NCBI GenBank assembly: GCA_946616835.1
Contig: CAMOJK010000014.1
Span: 1-41,769, forward strand
Source: an uncultured Lachnospiraceae bacterium
GTDB taxonomy: Bacteria; Bacillota; Clostridia; Lachnospirales; Lachnospiraceae
Reading direction: 5' to 3'
Length of the DNA: 41,769 nt
Under the pieces are notes generated by a model that did no database searches, was not told the DNA's origin, and saw only the letters and a program-made list of their open reading frames with translations. The translations under genes were made by a program, and so were the position numbers. This document shows, one piece after another, positions 6,958 through 15,421 of this stretch (within the stretch, counting starts at the first letter, position 1; each line of letters begins with the position of its first letter).

Positions 6958-8214
6958 ATGGATTTCCATAAAAGTGAGATTAATGAAATGCTAACTTTGT
7001 TAAGGGAAAGTACTGCTCTGTTTGAACCAAACAGGTATTCAGATAGCACAGAAGGGCTTATAAATAACCTTGGCATCGTTATGAATACCGTTGCACAGCT
7101 AGTATATGATAAGGAAATACTGTGCGACATTTGCTCTGATGCAGTTAATAGTTTATGCACGGATAGAAATTCTTTGGCATTAAATGAATGGATAGTAGCA
7201 ACAGAAACGGATATTTCCCGCCTTGAGCAAATAAACAATACAGTAGACTATGAATTTGAAAGAATGATTCTTACTGTTAAAAGATCCGGTGAGGATAAGC
7301 TCTGTGAACGGCTTATTGAGAGAATAAATAGAATGCAGGATGAAGACAGGGATAATTATGAAAGGATGGCTTACCTGTATCATTCCTTAAGGCATCTTTG
7401 GGGAGAATTTAATCCGTTCCGGAAGGATTATGAACACTTCGAGAGAGCGGTAAGTGCTATAGTGCATAATGCCGAGAGGATAAGGTGGCTTTATGATTGC
7501 CTTGAAGATTACAGATCAAAGACAATATTATACAGGGTTTTGAGATTCTGGCTGACGCGGGACCTGTCTTTGGTCGATGGTATGCGGGATGAGATATTTG
7601 ATGATTATTTTGATATAGATATTTTAGGAAGATTTTTTGATAAAGATGAGGTTTTTGTGGACTGCGGTGCATGTGACGGAGATACAGCAGAACTCTTTAT
7701 TAGAAATTGTCCTAATTATAAGAGCATTTATCTTTATGAAATGGTTCCTGTTAATATTGAAATAGCGAGGAAGAAACTAAATGAATATCAGGGCATTTTT
7801 TTCAAAAATGTCGGGGTAAGCTCGCTGGAAAATGATAAAGACACAATCGTTGTGAGAAATGTTCAAGGAGGAGATTTCTCGTTAAAGGCGGTAACGAATT
7901 CGGAGGATAGTGCTTCGGTGCCGGGGCAAAGTGCTGAAGTGGGGCTGACTACAATAGATAAGGATATAAAGGAAAAAATCACTTTTATAAAAATGGATAT
8001 AGAAGGAGCAGAGCTTGATGCCATAAGTGGGGCTGTTAACCACATCAAAAATGACAAGCCTGTTCTCACAATTTCACTTTATCATAACTATCAGCATATG
8101 TGGGAGATTCCGGAATTAATACATAGCATTCGGGAAGATTACAGATTCTATATAAGGTATTATGGTGTAAACAGGGGACTTATGACTATGGATTATGTAC
8201 TTTATGCTGTTTGA
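6958..8214 (+). CDS. FkbM-family methyltransferase with long N-terminal helical domain
   Basis: The C-terminal half (about residues 220-418) of this 418-residue protein is an FkbM SAM-dependent methyltransferase. The SAM loop VFVDCGACDGDTAELF is at about 235-250, an acidic residue follows the second strand (I-Y-L-Y-E), and the family motif FIKMDIEGAELDAI lies near residue 345. Such enzymes O-methylate sugars and are common in flagellin and surface glycan loci. The N-terminal 200 residues are rich in charged helices and match no family I recognise. The start ATG lies four bases after the stop of the GT4-DUF1919 gene, so translation is probably coupled. The stop overlaps the area of the next gene's weak alternative start, and a third gene follows closely, all consistent with one operon. 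Confidence 0.88.
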   Translation: MDFHKSEINEMLTLLRESTALFEPNRYSDSTEGLINNLGIVMNTVAQLVYDKEILCDICSDAVNSLCTDRNSLALNEWIVATETDISRLEQINNTVDYEFERMILTVKRSGEDKLCERLIERINRMQDEDRDNYERMAYLYHSLRHLWGEFNPFRKDYEHFERAVSAIVHNAERIRWLYDCLEDYRSKTILYRVLRFWLTRDLSLVDGMRDEIFDDYFDIDILGRFFDKDEVFVDCGACDGDTAELFIRNCPNYKSIYLYEMVPVNIEIARKKLNEYQGIFFKNVGVSSLENDKDTIVVRNVQGGDFSLKAVTNSEDSASVPGQSAEVGLTTIDKDIKEKITFIKMDIEGAELDAISGAVNHIKNDKPVLTISLYHNYQHMWEIPELIHSIREDYRFYIRYYGVNRGLMTMDYVLYAV

Positions 8215-8249
8215 ATCTGCAACAGCAGGTACAAAGAGGACTGGATATA

Positions 8250-9446
8250 ATGAAAAAAATTGCGGTGGTGTCTGGGGCATGTGAGATGACCGGCGGTGTC
8301 CTCAGTTCTATTTCTGAGGATTTTGCTGAAGCATTAACTGAATCAGGAGAAGAGGTGGAGTATGAATTCCTTATGGGATATGAGGATGCTCTTAGGTTAT
8401 GCAAAAATAAAGAACTTGACGCTATAGTCACATTTCAAAGCGGTTTTTTTTCAATGTCCGTAGACGGTCAGGCAGCAGATGCTCTTTTGGGGGATATTAC
8501 GGATGTTCCAAAATTTAATATAATGTTTGATTCGCCTGCACTATATAGATCCTGCCTAATGAATAAACTTCAGAATGTCACATATTTATATCATGATGAG
8601 TATTATGTGGATTTTATAAAAAAAAATTATGCAGGTATCCGGGTAAAACTTTTTCCGTTAGCGGGGAGCATGGGAACAAATGCACTAAGGCATTATGATA
8701 ATAATAAATTTAACGGTGATTTTTTTCCTGATAGAAAATTTGATGTTTCTTTTGTCGGCCGGTACAATGATTATAGGGAAATACTGCAGAACCTGAATGT
8801 TGGCGATGAAGCTGTTATGAACCTTGCTTTAGATTATTTTGATTTTTTGCTGTCACATGCACAGCTGGATGCAGGGGCGTCTATTTTCGAGATGATTGCC
8901 GACAAGGGTCTGGACCTTTCACAAAGTGAAGTGCTGTATCTGTTTGAATTGTTTTATCCTGTAGTTACAGCGGTGGACAGTTACAGGCGGGAACTGGTGA
9001 TAAAAAAACTGATTGATGCGGGAATTGAGATTGATGTTTTTTCAAGCAGTTGGCAAAAGGCACCGTATGCTGATGGTAGAAGAATACATATACATCCGGG
9101 GGTATCATACCGAGGTGGACTTAATGTTATGTCAAAAAGCTTAATGTCGCTTAATGTTTTTTCCGGGCATAAGGGGGGGATGACAGAAAGAATTGCAAAC
9201 AGTATGTTAAACGGTGCTGTGTGTGTGACGGATTCATCAAGCTATATAAGCAAGAATTTCAGAAACGGCGAAAATATCGTAGTTTTTGATCTGAATTATC
9301 TTGATGATATGGTGAATCGCGTTTATGGATTGCTCGATGACAGAACGAAAGCGGAAGCCATTGCGTTAGAAGGTTTTTATAATGCAATGAATAAACATTC
9401 CTGGTCAGTGAGAATTAAAGAGTTCTGTGATTTAATTAATAAATGA
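8250..9446 (+). CDS. CgeB-like glycosyltransferase rich in homopolymer tracts
   Basis: This 398-residue protein resembles the CgeB/DUF3880-type glycosyltransferases (Glyco_trans_1_2 C-terminal domain). The C-terminal half shows FDVSFVGRYNDYR, a VIKKLIDAGIEIDVFSS segment and the block SLMSLNVFSGHKGGMTERIA, which corresponds to the donor site. The ATG at 8250 is preferred over a TTG at 8211 because AAAGAGGA (8233-8240) lies nine bases upstream. The gene contains T8 (8444-8451), A9 (8628-8636) and G7 (9173-9179) runs, all in frame, which make it a candidate for slipped-strand switching like the broken gene next to it. It is the last gene of the 3044-9446 series and meets an opposite-strand gene head-on. 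The sugar and acceptor are unknown. Confidence 0.78.
   Translation: MKKIAVVSGACEMTGGVLSSISEDFAEALTESGEEVEYEFLMGYEDALRLCKNKELDAIVTFQSGFFSMSVDGQAADALLGDITDVPKFNIMFDSPALYRSCLMNKLQNVTYLYHDEYYVDFIKKNYAGIRVKLFPLAGSMGTNALRHYDNNKFNGDFFPDRKFDVSFVGRYNDYREILQNLNVGDEAVMNLALDYFDFLLSHAQLDAGASIFEMIADKGLDLSQSEVLYLFELFYPVVTAVDSYRRELVIKKLIDAGIEIDVFSSSWQKAPYADGRRIHIHPGVSYRGGLNVMSKSLMSLNVFSGHKGGMTERIANSMLNGAVCVTDSSSYISKNFRNGENIVVFDLNYLDDMVNRVYGLLDDRTKAEAIALEGFYNAMNKHSWSVRIKEFCDLINK
9173..9179 (+). repeat. G7 tract inside CgeB-like gene
   Basis: Seven consecutive G residues encode part of His-Lys-Gly-Gly-Met in the conserved C-terminal domain. The gene is in frame with seven. A one-base slip would truncate the protein before its C-terminus. 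Confidence 0.6.
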
Positions 9447-9498
9447 GAAACTACACCCGTTTAGAACCGTTATAGTTTGATTAAGCGGATCATAAGAA

Positions 9499-10651
9499 TT
9501 ACGAAGTAATGATCGTTACTAATTTTTCAAGATCATCTTGCTGTCTTTGGGTTATTTTTCCGATATTTAAATCTATTTTTCTTTTGTATTCATCTCTGAT
9601 CTCATCAGAAAAACTTTGAAGTATTCGGTTTTCTATTTCTCCGACAAAAAGCGGATTGAAATATATTGCCATTTCTCCAAGGATTTCGCAGAGTGAGGTA
9701 GAAGCTGAACATAGACAGGGAACATGGTAGTGCATTGCTTCTAAGGGGGGGGTATCCAAATCCTTCATTAAAAGAAGGGAAGACAAATGTATGGGCATTT
9801 TTATACAGTATCTCTAAGAGTTCTGCAGATAAATAGGGAAGAATGATGAACCTTGTTTTGTTAGCAACCTGGCTGAGTATCGAATCAGGGGTGTCTATCC
9901 CTGTTATGATTACCCTGTAATCACCGCCGACACGGTCGGGACATCTGCTGAAAAAATGATCGTAGGCAATGGCTGCCCTAAGAACATTTTTATAATAAAT
10001 ATTACCGCTAACCATAAGCGAAAAGTAATTCGTTGTGACCTGCAGTGCAGATAAAACAGCATCCTCATCACTGTTTATTACACCCTTCTTTTTCATCGGA
10101 GGGTACAGAACTTCAACCTCATTGTCTTCTAAAAATGGATAGTATTTCAAAAGACTGTATTTAGAGTGGCGGGAATCGGTTATTATTTTACGTTTTGAAG
10201 CATTTTTTATTAGGGTGCCATAGAAGTCGGTTAATTCATTAATAGTTCCCGTGTCATTAAGACCGAAATATTCCCCCTTCATTATTCCGGAGTAATCTGT
10301 TAGCTCTAATTGCCTAAGACCATGATATGTACCAATGTAATTTACCTGTGGGGGGAGAATAACCCCCTGTCGATCGGCCTGATACGGAAGCGGTGAAAAA
10401 AAAGTATCATATCCGTACTGAGTTATCAGTTCCGGAAGTTCATTAAAACTGCTAATGGAGAATATTTCCCAATTAGCGTTAGAGGCCTCTGTAAGCAGAT
10501 CGTCCTTACATTCTAAATTGTCATAATAGAACAAGCCAAACTGGGCATTTTTTTCACATAATAGCCTGCGGATTATGGTATCACCATATTCGCCTCCACC
10601 GTGAAATGTTCCATGCTGGTAATATGTATAATCTATAAGAATACGTTTCAT
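9499..10651 (-). pseudogene. GT4 glycosyltransferase frameshifted at a C8 tract, candidate phase-variable gene (OFF)
   Basis: The first 302 codons (10651 down to 9746) encode a normal GT-B family 4 glycosyltransferase beginning MKRILIDYTYYQHGT, with a glycine loop GGGEYGD, a SGNIYYKN linker and the donor-site start FNEGFGYPP. The frame then breaks at eight C residues (9752-9745) and runs into unrelated sequence ending at 9605. Removing one C restores LEAMHYHVPCLCS and a normal C-terminus to 9499, giving 383 residues, the usual GT4 length. The break falls inside the catalytic E-x7-E motif (Glu296, then Glu304), so the second glutamate is lost in the present state. Both sides of the break are otherwise intact, which argues for a recent or reversible event. 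The gene is the only transferase on this strand and is divergent from the DUF616 gene. A sequencing error in the tract is the main alternative. Confidence 0.82.
9745..9752 (-). repeat. C8 homopolymer (G8 on + strand), frameshift site
   Basis: Eight identical bases encode the end of Tyr300 and Pro301-Pro302 of the GT4 gene. Seven (or ten) would keep the full-length frame; eight puts it out of frame. Tracts of this kind switch surface-glycan genes in Campylobacter and Helicobacter by slipped-strand mispairing. Confidence 0.8.
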
Positions 10652-10755
10652 AGTAAACCTTCATTTTGTGCAGTTTGTTTGTAGTTGTAATTATATATCA
10701 TAAGATCTGTTTTTTCATAAAAAAGAATGTCTTGACTAATTATTTGGATTGTTTT

Positions 10756-10764
10756 TGGTATAAT
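10756..10764 (+). promoter_or_regulatory. Extended -10 promoter for the DUF616 gene
   Basis: TGGTATAAT (10756-10764) is a perfect TG-n-TATAAT extended -10 element. A TTGACT at 10732-10737 lies upstream but with a 21-base spacer, so the extended -10 probably compensates. The transcript would start about 30 bases before the ATG at 10800. Confidence 0.65.
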
Positions 10765-10799
10765 CTATATAAAATCAGTATAGAAAGGGCACAGTGTGA

Positions 10800-11849
10800 A
10801 TGTATGAATCTATAACCCGGCAACTGTATACGCTTGCTGATCAATTGGAAAGAGTGGAGGACTGTGCATCACTGCCGCTGGATGAAATCGTAAGGATAGC
10901 CGGTGAAATGCTTGATAACATAGGACTGGATAAAAATGTACTGTACTGCTCTATGCAGGAAATGGTAGATGATGCAGTAGGAAATAGCAGTATAGTTGAA
11001 CTGAGGTCCGCAATACGAATGCTTGCCCTGCTTATTGAAACGGAGGATAAAGCGGCGGCCTATGGGGCATTGGCAGAATCCTACAAGGAGGTGGTAGTTC
11101 GGCGCATGCCGGAATACAATTACCTGAAAAACAGAGAGCGGCTGATAAAGTATTATGAACAACATGAGCGTAAAATGCGTGATCCTTTTATGGGAAAGGG
11201 CTGCGTATATACGGTACTGACAGGCGGGTATGATGATATAATTCCGCCAGTATTTGTAGATCCGTTAATGGATTATATTGTATTTACTGATACACCGGGG
11301 CTGATTGCAGATGGCTGGGAAGTAAGGATGATTGATAATCATGAGGGATTGGATGTTGCATTTTTATCAAGGCTGCCCAAGATACTGCCATATTCATTTC
11401 TGGAGGGGTATGATTATGCTCTGTATATAGATGCAAATATTCAGATAACCGGGGACGTAAGGGAACTGATAAGACTATATAGCAGTGGCGAACCGATGTT
11501 GTGCCTGAATCACCATATAAACGCAGATATATATGAGGAGGCGGAGCTGTGCATTGAGAATGGGAAGGGAGATCCTGTTCAAATCAAAAAGCAGATTGAA
11601 CAGTATGAAAATGAGGGCTTTCCACATGATTACGGCCTGACACAGAATGGTTTTTTGCTGCGAAACCTGCATGATGAGCGGTTAAGGAAGGTGATGCAGG
11701 ACTGGTGGGAAGAGCTGAATCACTATTCTAAACGTGACCAGCTAAGTCTTACATATTGTTGCTGGAAGAACGACTTTATGTACGATACTTGTCCGATATC
11801 AATAGCGGACAATCCTTTTTTTGAAATACACGGCCATAAAAATAGTTGA
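10800..11849 (+). CDS. DUF616-type putative glycosyltransferase
   Basis: This 349-residue protein has a helical N-terminal region of about 125 residues and then a DUF616 domain, a GT-A-like fold found in plant and bacterial glycan enzymes. The visible motifs are YTVLTGGYD at the first strand, DYIVFTD, RLPKILPYSFL, the metal-binding Y-I-D-A-N block (a D-x-N/DxD-like site at about residue 212) and the acceptor side HDYGLTQNGFLLRN followed by DQLSL. The ATG at 10800 is supported by AAAGGG at 10784-10789. It begins a new operon with its own promoter, divergent from the frameshifted GT4 gene, and its 3' end lies 13 bases from the next start. The specificity is unknown. Confidence 0.82.
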   Translation: MYESITRQLYTLADQLERVEDCASLPLDEIVRIAGEMLDNIGLDKNVLYCSMQEMVDDAVGNSSIVELRSAIRMLALLIETEDKAAAYGALAESYKEVVVRRMPEYNYLKNRERLIKYYEQHERKMRDPFMGKGCVYTVLTGGYDDIIPPVFVDPLMDYIVFTDTPGLIADGWEVRMIDNHEGLDVAFLSRLPKILPYSFLEGYDYALYIDANIQITGDVRELIRLYSSGEPMLCLNHHINADIYEEAELCIENGKGDPVQIKKQIEQYENEGFPHDYGLTQNGFLLRNLHDERLRKVMQDWWEELNHYSKRDQLSLTYCCWKNDFMYDTCPISIADNPFFEIHGHKNS

Positions 11850-11862
11850 TAGCGGGGGATGT

Positions 11863-13029
11863 ATGAAAGTTCTTCTTTACACCTGGTTTGGGTCCTATAC
11901 GGATGATGATATAGAGAGAAATCTCAGGGGCATGGGCCATGAGTGTATTAGAGTACGGAATGAAAAACTTCAGTATTCGGATAATTACGAAGAAGATTCA
12001 TTCTGCGAAGGCTTTGACGGCATGCTAAAGAAAGCGGACTGTGATTGTGTGCTGACAACGAATTTTCATCCTTTGATATCAAAGGTATGTTATGAAAATG
12101 GAATTCCCTATATTGCCTGGTCATATGATAGCCCGCCAAATCTTCCGGATACCAGATATATGGATTATCCGACGAATCATCTGTATTTTTTCTCAAGGGA
12201 TGATGTGGAAGAACTGAGATCCCAGGGGCTGGATACGGTTTATTATATGCCGTTAGCTGTGGACACTGACAAATGGGATGCGGTAAGGCTTTCTGAAAAA
12301 AAACGAAGAACATATGAGGCTGATATTTCCCTGGTAGGAAGTCTTTATAGTTCGACTTTGCCTGCACTGATGCAGATGATGTCTGATGAACAGAGGCTCT
12401 TTTTTGAAACATTGTCTGACCTCCAGCTGAAAAGTTATGATAAATATCTGCTAAAGGACTTTATCACACCGGGAGTGGCGGCGGAGGTGTGCCGCACCTT
12501 AGCTGATAATGGAAAGGATAATATACAGCCTACTGCAAGACAGCTGATATATGCGACAGCGACATATGTGACGCATTTAGACAGGCTTTTGTTGCTGAAA
12601 GTACTGTCAGAAAAATACGATACCCACTTGTATACAGATGAGTCGGCCAGCGGAATAACGGAAGTACTTAAGTCTGTCAGGATTCATGGCCAGGTGGATT
12701 ATGATAAGGAGATGCCGCTTGTTTTTAAGTGCAGCAGGATAAATCTCTGTCCGACATTCAGGGGAAATGTTTCGGGGATACCCCTTCGGATTTTAGATGT
12801 AATGGGATGTTCATCTTTTGTACTGGCTCCTCATCGGCCGGAAATAGATGATTTCTTCATTGATGGCCGTGAAATGATTACTTATCATAGTGCAGAGGAG
12901 GCTTTGGAAAAAGCTGATTATTATTTGAGAAATGAAAATGAAAGAGTAAAAATAGCAAAAGCAGGCTATGAAAAAGTAAAGAAACAGTTTTCATATAAAA
13001 CTCAGCTTGCAAAAATACTAAAAATATAA
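11863..13029 (+). CDS. DUF3880/CgeB-like glycosyltransferase
   Basis: This 388-residue protein has an N-terminal DUF3880-type domain (MKVLLYTWFGSYTDDDI; then WSYDSPPNLPD and the LYFFSRDDVEEL segment) and a C-terminal Glyco_trans_1_2 domain with INLCPTFRGNVSGIPLRILD and a V-x-G-C-S-S-F-V-L-like core. Proteins of this type replace the metal-free GT-B donor site of GT4 enzymes. The ATG at 11863 is chosen because GGGGGA at 11854-11859 lies directly upstream; an ATG at 11821 is in frame but lies within the previous gene. It is a paralogue of the genes at 8250 and 14215. Together with the DUF616 gene it forms an operon. Substrates are unknown. Confidence 0.83.
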   Translation: MKVLLYTWFGSYTDDDIERNLRGMGHECIRVRNEKLQYSDNYEEDSFCEGFDGMLKKADCDCVLTTNFHPLISKVCYENGIPYIAWSYDSPPNLPDTRYMDYPTNHLYFFSRDDVEELRSQGLDTVYYMPLAVDTDKWDAVRLSEKKRRTYEADISLVGSLYSSTLPALMQMMSDEQRLFFETLSDLQLKSYDKYLLKDFITPGVAAEVCRTLADNGKDNIQPTARQLIYATATYVTHLDRLLLLKVLSEKYDTHLYTDESASGITEVLKSVRIHGQVDYDKEMPLVFKCSRINLCPTFRGNVSGIPLRILDVMGCSSFVLAPHRPEIDDFFIDGREMITYHSAEEALEKADYYLRNENERVKIAKAGYEKVKKQFSYKTQLAKILKI

Positions 13030-13162
13030 ATCTAGGATGATGGGTATTGCTGAGGTGGAGTGACAGATGGATAAATTAGTACCAGAAGAATTGGATGATA
13101 CGCAGACTGGAATTATATAGGTGTGAGGAAACACTAAAGCAGGTGGTTTTACTCAGGGTTAG

Positions 13163-14188
13163 ATGATTATGGATACAGGAAAATTAGTGCTGCAACTGAT
13201 GGATTTAGCTTTGAATAGTCCCGATAAGCTTGTGTCAATGAATTGGGATGATGTTAATCTGTGCATCAGCATGGAACTGGATTATAGGGACAAAATTTAT
13301 TCCGAATGTCAGTTCCAGAGGATTCGGAACAGGCAAACGGAGATTGTTGGAGAAATTAAGTATGCAGCAGATTTATCACAGTATGGGAATGTATATTCCC
13401 TGCTGGCTGAACTCTATGGGATGATTTCTGCAATGCCGGATATTGATAGTTATTATGATTTGGTTTGCAGTGAAAAAATGGAGCATGAAGCGGTAAGGCA
13501 CTTGAGAGATAATACGGTGTTAGTTGTTGGAGATTCACATGTTAATTTTTTTAGCGGTAATGAATATCTAAGTTTTAGCCGGGCAGCAGGCGATATTAAT
13601 ATTTGTCCGGTTGTTAATGGTTATCCTTTTTCAGTTTTTCATTTTGGTCAATGTCTGGCATATACTGCCCGAAATCATGATTCAACTACAGGATTTCGAA
13701 GAAAGTTGGATTTCCTGCTTAATAATTATGCAAGAAAAAGCGATGTGATCCTGGTGTCCCTTGGTGAAATTGATATACGTGCTCATGTCTATAAAGAAGC
13801 GAAGAAACAGGGACGAAGTGCTGAGGATATAATAGATGATATATTGGCAAGTTATATGGCTTTTTTATGTGAACTTAAGGAAAAGGTTAGTAAGGTTGCT
13901 GTGTGGGGGCCTATAGCAACGCCGAAGGATATCGCATTCGAGCAGAACGACTATCCGCATTATGGTACTGAAATAGAAAGAAATAAGGCAACGCGTTATT
14001 TTAATGATTCATTAAGAAAATCCTGTGGCGAGGAAGGGATATACTTTTTTTCGATTTTTAACGATATGATAACAGATGACTATAGAACTAAGGAACAGTA
14101 TTTATCACCGGACTATTTCCATTTGGGGCAGGCGGCAATGGTTATAGCTGAGTCGCAGCTTCGTGAAATGGCAGGATTAGTAAGATAA
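13163..14188 (+). CDS. SGNH/GDSL-like hydrolase or acyltransferase
   Basis: This 341-residue protein has an N-terminal helical part of about 115 residues and a C-terminal SGNH-type fold. The nucleophile block VVGDSHVNFF contains Ser125, the oxyanion-type block reads SLGEID (about residues 199-204), and the catalytic pair is Asp317-x-x-His320 in SPDYFHLG. No signal peptide or membrane segment is seen, so it acts in the cytosol. In a glycan locus such an enzyme could add or remove acetyl or other acyl groups on the sugars. There is no close ribosome binding site beyond a weak AGGG, and a 133-base gap precedes it. The gene sits between two CgeB-like transferase genes. Confidence 0.75.
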   Translation: MIMDTGKLVLQLMDLALNSPDKLVSMNWDDVNLCISMELDYRDKIYSECQFQRIRNRQTEIVGEIKYAADLSQYGNVYSLLAELYGMISAMPDIDSYYDLVCSEKMEHEAVRHLRDNTVLVVGDSHVNFFSGNEYLSFSRAAGDINICPVVNGYPFSVFHFGQCLAYTARNHDSTTGFRRKLDFLLNNYARKSDVILVSLGEIDIRAHVYKEAKKQGRSAEDIIDDILASYMAFLCELKEKVSKVAVWGPIATPKDIAFEQNDYPHYGTEIERNKATRYFNDSLRKSCGEEGIYFFSIFNDMITDDYRTKEQYLSPDYFHLGQAAMVIAESQLREMAGLVR

Positions 14189-14214
14189 ATTCTAATAAAG
14201 TATAGTGTAATTAT

Positions 14215-15399
14215 ATGGAGATACTTTTCTACAGATATAAATCAATATGTGAACCGGATATCATAGAGTCTTTTCAAAAGCTGGGGATTACTGTAGTAGA
14301 AGAAAGGCTTGCAGAAAAAACGGAAGGAAATGCGGAACTTTACCTGGTGGACAGAGTAGAGCATCTGATAAAGACGCATCGTTTTATGTTTGTGTTTTCG
14401 GTCAATTTTTTTCCTGTACTGTCGGATGTGTGTGACATTATGGGGGTGCCCTATATATCATGGACTGTAGATGTGCCGGTTCTTGAACTGTTTTCTCATT
14501 CAGTCAGCAATAAGTGCAACCGTATATTCATGTTTGACAGGACACAGTATCAGTATTTTAAGAAATACAATCCAGACGGTATTTTTTATCTCCCGCTTGC
14601 CACAAATGTTTCGAGATGGGAACGGGTACTGGGAGATGCTTCTGTTGCTCACTTTGATAAATACAGATCTGACATTTCTTTTGTAGGTTCTTTGTATAGT
14701 GAAAAAAACGCTTACAGAAAAATAAAGGGAATGAGTGAGTATACAAAGGGATACATACAGGGACTCATCGAGGCACAGCTGCTGATTTATGGCATGAACT
14801 TTATAGAAGATACGGTCACGGATAAAATGCTGGATGAGCTGGCCACATTAATACCTGATATGCATCAGCCTTTATGCGAGAACAATCCTGAGGCTCAAAA
14901 ATACCTATTGGCCAATTCATTCATAGGATCCGAACTGGCACAGGTGGAAAGGACAAGGATCCTGAATAAACTTGCGGAGACGCATAATGTTGAATTGTAC
15001 ACCTTGAGCGATGCGAAGGATATGCCGAGGGTGAATCTTCATGGCGGAGTGGATTCACAGCGTGAAATGCCGTTGGTATTTGCAGCAAGCAGAATAAATA
15101 TGAATATTACAATGCGGCCTATAGCAAGTGGACTTTCTCTTAGGGTATACGATATTTGTGGCTGCGGCGGTTTTCTTATGACCAACTGGCAGGAAGAACT
15201 GCCGGAAATGTATGAGATTGGTGAAGAAGCAGAGTGTTTTGCCTCACAGGAAGAACTGTTGGAAAAAACTGAATATTATTTGAAAAATGAAGATGTAAGA
15301 AGGCAAATAGCTATGCGGGGATATGAACGCACAAAAGCAGAACATACATATGATGCAAGAATTGCGGAAATGATACGCATTGTTAATGGGACATTATAG
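14215..15399 (+). CDS. DUF3880/CgeB-like glycosyltransferase
   Basis: This 394-residue protein is a paralogue of the 11863 gene. The N-terminal DUF3880-type domain has the segments PYISWTVDVPV, NRIFMFDRTQY and FYLPLATN; the C-terminal domain has DISFVGSLYSEKNAYR, MPLVFAASRINMNITMR and SGLSLRVYDICGCGGF, which form the donor pocket. The ATG at 14215 lacks a good ribosome binding site, so translation may depend on the upstream gene 26 bases away. A truncated relative of this gene lies at 18760-19089, sharing the SFIGSELAQ and RTKAEHTYDARIAEMIR blocks, so the gene was duplicated locally. Its stop lies 22 bases before the third LicD gene. Confidence 0.84.
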   Translation: MEILFYRYKSICEPDIIESFQKLGITVVEERLAEKTEGNAELYLVDRVEHLIKTHRFMFVFSVNFFPVLSDVCDIMGVPYISWTVDVPVLELFSHSVSNKCNRIFMFDRTQYQYFKKYNPDGIFYLPLATNVSRWERVLGDASVAHFDKYRSDISFVGSLYSEKNAYRKIKGMSEYTKGYIQGLIEAQLLIYGMNFIEDTVTDKMLDELATLIPDMHQPLCENNPEAQKYLLANSFIGSELAQVERTRILNKLAETHNVELYTLSDAKDMPRVNLHGGVDSQREMPLVFAASRINMNITMRPIASGLSLRVYDICGCGGFLMTNWQEELPEMYEIGEEAECFASQEELLEKTEYYLKNEDVRRQIAMRGYERTKAEHTYDARIAEMIRIVNGTL

Positions 15400-15421
15400 A
15401 AAAAGAAACGGTGAAGTATTT

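Noticed and set aside
10732-10764. TTGACT and TATAAT as a standard -35/-10 pair
   Set aside because: The spacer is 21 bases, too long; the extended -10 alone is the better reading.
13068-13121. Tiny frame (about 17 codons) between the CgeB-like and SGNH genes
   Set aside because: No ribosome binding site of quality and no similarity to a known leader peptide; probably intergenic.
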